Of a DNA stretch of 8,405 nt, positions 6,291-8,405 are shown piece after piece; the first letter of the stretch is position 1; every line of letters begins with the position of its first letter. The stretch comes from CAZYLZ01 sp964648335. GTDB lineage: Bacteria > Patescibacteriota > Minisyncoccia > Phycocordibacterales > UBA2100. Under the pieces are notes generated by a model that made no database searches, was not told where the DNA came from, and worked only from the letters and a program-made list of their open reading frames with translations. The stretch lies in NCBI GenBank assembly GCA_964648335.1, contig CAZYLZ010000031.1:1-8405 (forward strand). The letters are read 5' to 3'. The position numbers were made by a program, and so were the translations under genes.

Positions 6291-7265
6291 ATGGCAACCA
6301 TATTCGTCACCGAGACTGTTCCCGAAAACGGTACCAAGATGCTCGAAGCTGCAGGGCATACGGTTCTCGTGAGTCCCAAGCACGGAGCGCTCACCCAAGA
6401 CGAGCTCATCGCGAGCCTGCACGAGTGCGATCCCGAAGCAGTGCTCTGCACACTCAACGACAAGATAACGACGGCAGTATACGAGGCTGCGCCACGTGCG
6501 AAGATATTCGCGAACTTTGCCGTCGGATACGACAATATCGATATTGCAGACGCTATGTCGCGCAACGTCGTTGTTTCGAACACCCCCGGCGTTCTTACCG
6601 ACACGGTGGCCGAACACACGATCGCGCTTATGCTCGCTATCACCAGCCGGATCGCCGAAGGCGATCGTTTCATGCGGGCGAACAAGTATCAGGCATGGGG
6701 ACCGATGATGCTCTTGGGAACTGACGTCATGGGCAAGACATTGGGCATCGTCGGTGCCGGGCGCATCGGCGAGCGCGTGGCGCATATCGCTCATGCAGGG
6801 CTCCACATGAACATCATCTACACTGACGTCTCGAAGAGTCCGACGCTGGAAGAAAACACTGGCGCACTCTACTATGATTCGGTCGACGCGCTTTTGCCCC
6901 ATGCCGATGTGATCTCATTGCATGTGCCCTTGTTGCCCACAACTCGTCATCTCATCAATCCGGACCGACTCGCCAAGATGAAGCCGAGCGCGTACCTGAT
7001 CAATAGCTCGCGTGGCGCCGTCATCGACGAAGCGGCACTCACCGAAGCGCTCAGGACTGGGGTCTTGCGCGGCGCGGCTCTCGACGTGTACGAGAACGAG
7101 CCGAAGGTAACTGAGGGACTCTCCGAGCTCGATAATGTTGTCCTTACGCCACATATAGCGTCCGCTTCTATAGAAGCGCGCTCGGCGATGGCAGAAGTCG
7201 CGGCAAAGAATATCATCGCAGTCTTAGCAGGTGCCGAGGCACCGAATAAGGTGATTGCCAAATAA
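6291..7265 (+). CDS. D-2-hydroxyacid dehydrogenase (glycerate/glyoxylate reductase type)
   Basis: A 324-residue NAD(P)-dependent dehydrogenase of the D-isomer-specific 2-hydroxyacid family. The N-terminal half carries NFAVGYDNIDI (75-85) and SNTPGVLTDTVAEHTIALML (96-115). The Rossmann domain shows the dinucleotide motif LGIVGAGRIGERVA (151-164), with an acidic residue near 179 (TDV) suggesting NADH preference. The catalytic set is complete: Arg241 in NSSRGAVIDE, Glu270 in VYENEP and His288 in TPHIAS. Overall it most resembles D-glycerate dehydrogenase/hydroxypyruvate-glyoxylate reductase; phosphoglycerate dehydrogenase is less likely because there is no C-terminal ACT regulatory domain. D-lactate or other 2-ketoacid reduction is possible. 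It is the second gene of the aldolase transcript, starting five bases after the stop with no Shine-Dalgarno. No clear terminator follows on this strand. Confidence 0.9.
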   Translation: MATIFVTETVPENGTKMLEAAGHTVLVSPKHGALTQDELIASLHECDPEAVLCTLNDKITTAVYEAAPRAKIFANFAVGYDNIDIADAMSRNVVVSNTPGVLTDTVAEHTIALMLAITSRIAEGDRFMRANKYQAWGPMMLLGTDVMGKTLGIVGAGRIGERVAHIAHAGLHMNIIYTDVSKSPTLEENTGALYYDSVDALLPHADVISLHVPLLPTTRHLINPDRLAKMKPSAYLINSSRGAVIDEAALTEALRTGVLRGAALDVYENEPKVTEGLSELDNVVLTPHIASASIEARSAMAEVAAKNIIAVLAGAEAPNKVIAK

Positions 7266-7301
7266 ACTTTTCTTCGCACAAGTCCTTTCTTTCGCAGCAG
7301 T

Positions 7302-7314
7302 AGCTAAAAAAGGT
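7302..7314 (+). repeat. Direct repeat AGCTAAAAAwGGT, left copy
   Basis: AGCTAAAAAAGGT, matching 7582-7594 at 12 of 13 positions. The two copies bracket the structured noncoding segment. Confidence 0.6.
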
Positions 7315-7585
7315 CGCTGTTCAGGCCGCACCTGCACTGATGCTGGAGCGAGCAACCGCTGTGCCACAAGGGCACTTCCGCAGTTGTAAGCTTGAGTACA
7401 AGCAACAACTGTTGGTCGCGAGACACCTTTTTGTACCTACCTGCTGCCGGGAGGTGAATACAGGAATCCTTGTATTCAAAACTCCCGCTGCCCATGCTTT
7501 AAAACCGTGTCTCGCAGGCAGACGTGCCGAGAGTCAGCGCTGGGCGAGCACGCCCAGATAGCGACGGTTTTAAAGTATGGCAGCT
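7305..7585. ncRNA. Candidate structured RNA of unknown family in the 424-base gap
   Basis: No credible protein gene lies between 7266 and 7689, but inverted repeats are dense. By eye: TCGCT/AGCGA (7314-7318 with 7347-7351); GTGCC/GGCAC (7361-7365 with 7371-7375); CAGTTGT/ACAACTG (7381-7387 with 7405-7411) capped by GCTTG/CAAGC; GGGAG/CTCCC (7449-7453 with 7482-7486) capped by GAATACA/TGTATTC; and CTTTAAAACCGT/ACGGTTTTAAAG (7497-7508 with 7564-7575), lengthened outward by ATG/TAT and GCTGCC/GGCAGC to about 21 pairs with one bulge. That long helix encloses two hairpins (GGCA/TGCC and CTGGGCG/CGCCCAG). I checked for tmRNA, RNase P, SRP, 6S, 5S and tRNA hallmarks and saw none. The strand is open: six T's directly follow the 7314/7351 helix on the minus strand, which would suit a minus-strand RNA ending near 7306, divergent from bL25. 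No convincing promoter was found for either strand. Ends are approximate. Confidence 0.5.
7487..7584. repeat. Long imperfect inverted repeat closing a two-hairpin junction
   Basis: GCTGCC, a one-base bulge (7493), then ATG and CTTTAAAACCGT on the left pair with ACGGTTTTAAAG, TAT and GGCAGC on the right. Only one G-T wobble and one bulge occur in about 21 pairs. The enclosed ~55 bases hold stems at 7517-7528 and 7540-7557. Confidence 0.8.
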
Positions 7586-7594
7586 AAAAATGGT
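7582..7594 (+). repeat. Direct repeat AGCTAAAAAwGGT, right copy
   Basis: AGCTAAAAATGGT, one mismatch from the copy at 7302-7314, in the same orientation 280 bases downstream. Confidence 0.6.
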
Positions 7595-7653
7595 TCTAGG
7601 CATCGCCAAAGGCGAGGCATGCATTGCGGATTTGGACAACGGAGGCCATTTCC

Positions 7654-7681
7654 TTGCAATTTGGCACAAAATCGCTATACT
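7654..7681 (+). promoter_or_regulatory. Promoter of bL25 (TTGCAA-16-TATACT, leaderless start)
   Basis: TTGCAA (7654-7659) and TATACT (7676-7681) are 16 bases apart, and the box ends eight bases before the ATG at 7690. This is the TATACT promoter in the window with the most believable -35. No Shine-Dalgarno precedes the gene. Confidence 0.7.
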
Positions 7682-7689
7682 CCTAATTC

Positions 7690-8310
7690 ATGCAAACATT
7701 GGAAGTAAAAGACCGCGCAGCCACTGACGTTCCCGCAGAATTGCGGGCTCAGGGACGCATTCCTGCCGTTATGTACGGCAAAGGACAGGAGTCGACCTCT
7801 ATCACCATAGACACGCGCGCTTTCGAGAAGGCCTTCAAAACCGCAGGCTTCTCGTCGGTTATTTCGCTCTCGGGCGACGGAGACGGTAAGGACGCTCTTG
7901 TATATGACGTCGCATACCATCCTGTCACCGGAACTCCTATTCACGCCGACCTCTACTTGGTTGCCAAGGGCCAGACCGTCGAGATCGAGATTCCGCTCGT
8001 ATTCGAAGGAATAGCTCCGGCCGAGAAGGCGGGCGCCGTCATCGTACGCGTCATGCACTCGATCGAGGTAAAGGCCGAGCCTCGCAACCTCCCTCACGAA
8101 CTCGTTATCGACCTCGCGGCACTTGCTGCTGAAGGTGACCGCATAACCGCAGGCGACATCAAGCTTCCTGCTGGCGTAACGCTCGTCACTGATTCCGAGG
8201 AAGTCATCGTATCGGCAACCGCGTTCAAGGAAGAGAAAGAAGAGGCGGCCGCTCCTGTCGAAGACGCAGCAGAGGCAGCACCGGCAGCCGAAGAAAAGAA
8301 GGAAGAGTAA
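7690..8310 (+). CDS. rplY: Large-subunit ribosomal protein bL25 (CTC/TL5 family)
   Basis: This 206-residue protein is the long, two-domain form of bL25, which binds 5S rRNA in the central protuberance of the 50S subunit. The N-terminal 5S-binding domain (1-90) shows LRAQGRIPAVMYGKG (19-32), the ITIDTRAFEKAF segment and the family signature HPVTGTPIHADLYLV (77-91). The C-terminal TL5-like beta domain (about 95-178) includes VEIEIPLVFEGIAPAEKAGAVI, NLPHELVIDLAAL and ITAGDIKLPAGVTLVTDSEEVIVSA. The last ~28 residues are a Glu/Ala/Lys low-complexity acidic tail, common in this family and probably disordered. The start at 7690 gives the normal family N-terminus and follows a TATACT box by eight bases. 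It is a single-gene unit, closed by a strong terminator at 8324-8355; no peptidyl-tRNA hydrolase gene, a frequent partner elsewhere, is visible before the window ends. Confidence 0.95.
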   Translation: MQTLEVKDRAATDVPAELRAQGRIPAVMYGKGQESTSITIDTRAFEKAFKTAGFSSVISLSGDGDGKDALVYDVAYHPVTGTPIHADLYLVAKGQTVEIEIPLVFEGIAPAEKAGAVIVRVMHSIEVKAEPRNLPHELVIDLAALAAEGDRITAGDIKLPAGVTLVTDSEEVIVSATAFKEEKEEAAAPVEDAAEAAPAAEEKKEE

Positions 8311-8323
8311 TCACTCTCATACG

Positions 8324-8355
8324 AAAAAACCCGAGACACCCGTCTCGGGTTTTTT
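8324..8355 (+). terminator. Rho-independent terminator of bL25
   Basis: AAAAAACCCGAGAC (8324-8337) pairs perfectly with GTCTCGGGTTTTTT (8342-8355) around a four-base loop. The 14-pair stem with A6/T6 ends can act on both strands. It lies 13 bases after the stop codon. Nothing further can be called in the last 50 bases. Confidence 0.92.
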
Positions 8356-8405
8356 AATAACCAGGAAACCCCGGGCACGTCGTCCGTCCCGAACGATATA
8401 AGGAC

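Noticed and set aside
7381..7420. Integron attC-like site in the CAGTTGT/ACAACTG hairpin
   Set aside because: No paired RYYYAAC and GTTRRRY core sites flank the hairpin, and no integrase or cassette array is visible.
7340..7561. 73-residue ORF on the plus strand in the structured gap
   Set aside because: It crosses several strong inverted repeats, has no start signals and reads as random composition.
7305..7600. Known RNA families: tmRNA, RNase P RNA, SRP RNA, 6S RNA, 5S rRNA, tRNA
   Set aside because: No GGTTCGA-type T arm with CCA, no GAGGAAAGTCC core, no GGAA/GGAAGCAG SRP tip, no single long hairpin with a central bubble, and no 5S conserved elements were found on either strand by reading.
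7577..7708. Short ORF beginning MAAKNGSRHRQRRG and running into bL25
   Set aside because: It runs through the bL25 promoter and start, is arginine- and proline-rich without any family match, and its ATG is inside the long inverted repeat.
1..8405. CRISPR array, transposase, toxin-antitoxin or defence genes
   Set aside because: None seen: there is no regularly spaced repeat array and no coding frame with such motifs.

Overview
The window looks like chromosomal DNA from a candidate-phyla-radiation (Patescibacteria/Parcubacteria-type, perhaps Kaiserbacteria-like) bacterium. The reasons are a split transketolase, GFTLIELLVVIAIIGLL-type pseudopilins with cysteine-rich heads, a secreted peptidoglycan-binding-domain protein of the kind common in that group, small spacers, and gene starts that mostly lack a Shine-Dalgarno sequence. 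TGA is used as a real stop (end of the transketolase N-half), so this is not the SR1/Gracilibacteria code. The lineage is an inference from gene style; no phylogenetic marker was tested.

Layout. 1-429 (+): C-terminal end of an exported peptidoglycan-binding protein. 500-3520 (+): transketolase N-half, two paralogous type IV pseudopilins, then transketolase C-half, ending at a hairpin terminator. 3643-4281 (+): a membrane-anchored protein of unknown function with its own consensus promoter, Shine-Dalgarno and terminator. 4353-5336 (-): PfkB-family sugar kinase. 5428-7265 (+): class II fructose-bisphosphate aldolase and a D-2-hydroxyacid (glycerate-type) dehydrogenase, five bases apart. 7266-7689: a 424-base gap with no credible protein gene but dense inverted repeats, best read as an unidentified structured RNA of undetermined strand. 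7690-8310 (+): ribosomal protein bL25 with a strong terminator.

How the genes fit together. Transketolase, aldolase, PfkB kinase and hydroxyacid dehydrogenase form a small carbohydrate-metabolism neighbourhood (non-oxidative pentose phosphate and glycolytic steps). The pseudopilins and the peptidoglycan-binding protein belong to the cell surface and sit among the metabolic genes without an obvious functional link.

Two things stand out. First, five genes (starts at 500, 2516, 5336 minus, 5428 and 7690) have the exact hexamer TATACT 6-8 bases before the ATG, which places the expected transcription start at the initiation codon and predicts leaderless mRNAs. The one gene with a Shine-Dalgarno is the unknown at 3643, whose TATAAT box lies 34 bases before the ATG. 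Second, the 7300-7600 region folds by eye into nested perfect stems, including a helix of about 21 pairs closing a two-hairpin junction, and is bracketed by a near-perfect 13-base direct repeat. I recognise no known RNA family in it.
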